Shown piece by piece: positions 41,960-42,041 of a DNA stretch of 42,041 nt; the first letter of the stretch is position 1, and each line of letters opens with the position of its first letter. The translations under genes were made by a program, and so were the position numbers. A model generated the notes under the pieces. That model had not been told where the DNA came from. It did not search any database and saw nothing but the letters and a program-made list of their open reading frames with translations. The DNA comes from Chlamydia trachomatis (GTDB lineage: Bacteria > Chlamydiota > Chlamydiia > Chlamydiales > Rhabdochlamydiaceae), in the NCBI GenBank assembly GCA_945905275.1, contig CAMDPQ010000005.1, positions 1 to 42,041 on the forward strand. The letters run 5' to 3'.

Positions 41960-42041
41960 ATGAGACCTTTTATTGCAGTTACCGATCGGATCCGTAGCTC
42001 TTCCCTCTTTGTAGACTGTCTTCTTTTCTTCTATTTTATCA
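41960..42041 (+). CDS. Start of a further gene in the glycan cluster (cut by window end)
   Basis: An open frame begins at ATG 41960, 10 bases after manC, and runs to the window edge (27 codons). It has MRPFIAVTDRIRSS followed by a hydrophobic stretch FVDCLLFFYFI, consistent with a membrane protein such as a polymerase, ligase or sugar-phosphate transferase. GGGAGG ends one base before the ATG, which is closer than usual, so the real start may be a little downstream. The product cannot be named from this length. Confidence 0.45.
   Translation, partial: MRPFIAVTDRIRSSSLFVDCLLFFYFI

Noticed and set aside
1-42041. tRNA, rRNA, CRISPR arrays, riboswitches, prophage
   Set aside because: No T-loop/anticodon patterns, repeat-spacer series, T-box near thrS, or phage structural genes were seen; the holin-like gene alone does not indicate a prophage.

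Overview
The window reads as chromosome of a member of the Chlamydiota, most likely one of the amoeba- or arthropod-associated ('environmental') families rather than Chlamydiaceae. The evidence is gene content and order. A thrS-parA-pGP6-D-like run occurs here as it does around C. trachomatis CT581-583 (recalled from memory). There is a GreA with a ~570-residue N-terminal extension, a double-length ThyX-like protein, tandem TyrP permeases, and a MOMP-like outer-membrane protein. A GMC/SDR pair, a GT90 glycosyltransferase, a YjbH-type protein and a GDP-mannose glycan cluster argue against the strongly reduced Chlamydiaceae. The exact genus cannot be named from the sequence alone.

Layout. 1-6.6 kb: end of an APC amino-acid permease, an Rsm22-type ribosome-assembly protein, a possible type III chaperone, a holin-like membrane protein, dapA, a convergent SDR-GMC oxidoreductase pair, and a tiny secreted acidic peptide. 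6.6-12.3 kb: an alpha/beta hydrolase, then a minus-strand operon thrS > parA > pGP6-D-like > purB. 12.4-17.7 kb: a 957-residue chlamydial protein that begins in a run of nine G, followed by two outer-membrane proteins. 17.8-20 kb: a small ABM-like protein, then yggT-dus-acylphosphatase. 20-24.6 kb, minus strand: GT90, a YacP-type NYN RNase, a degenerate RdgB/HAM1 and long GreA. 24.9-27.9 kb: YjbH-like protein and an exported sulfotransferase-fold protein. 27.9-35.2 kb: hemB, then thyX-tyrP-tyrP-uvrB as a tight operon. 35.2 kb to the end: divergent surface-glycan cluster with three GT4 transferases, an ABC exporter, ManC and one partial gene.

How the genes work together. The right end makes GDP-mannose (ManC), probably builds a mannose-containing oligosaccharide (three GT4 enzymes) and exports a glycolipid-type product (ABC exporter). 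The middle holds envelope proteins (MOMP-like, porin, YjbH, GT90, exported sulfotransferase fold) that could be display or modification partners. The rest is housekeeping: translation, transcript rescue, repair, heme, thymidylate, lysine/DAP, and import of amino acids from the host.

The most interesting signals are: homopolymeric G tracts at the start of the 957-residue gene and inside a glycosyltransferase (possible phase variation); the ThyX-like protein whose two halves keep complementary parts of the ThyX signature; the RdgB homologue that has lost its catalytic acidic residues; a chromosomal ParA/pGP6-D pair of plasmid type; and a lone hairpin resembling an IS200/IS605 right end. No tRNA, rRNA, CRISPR array or intact transposase was found.
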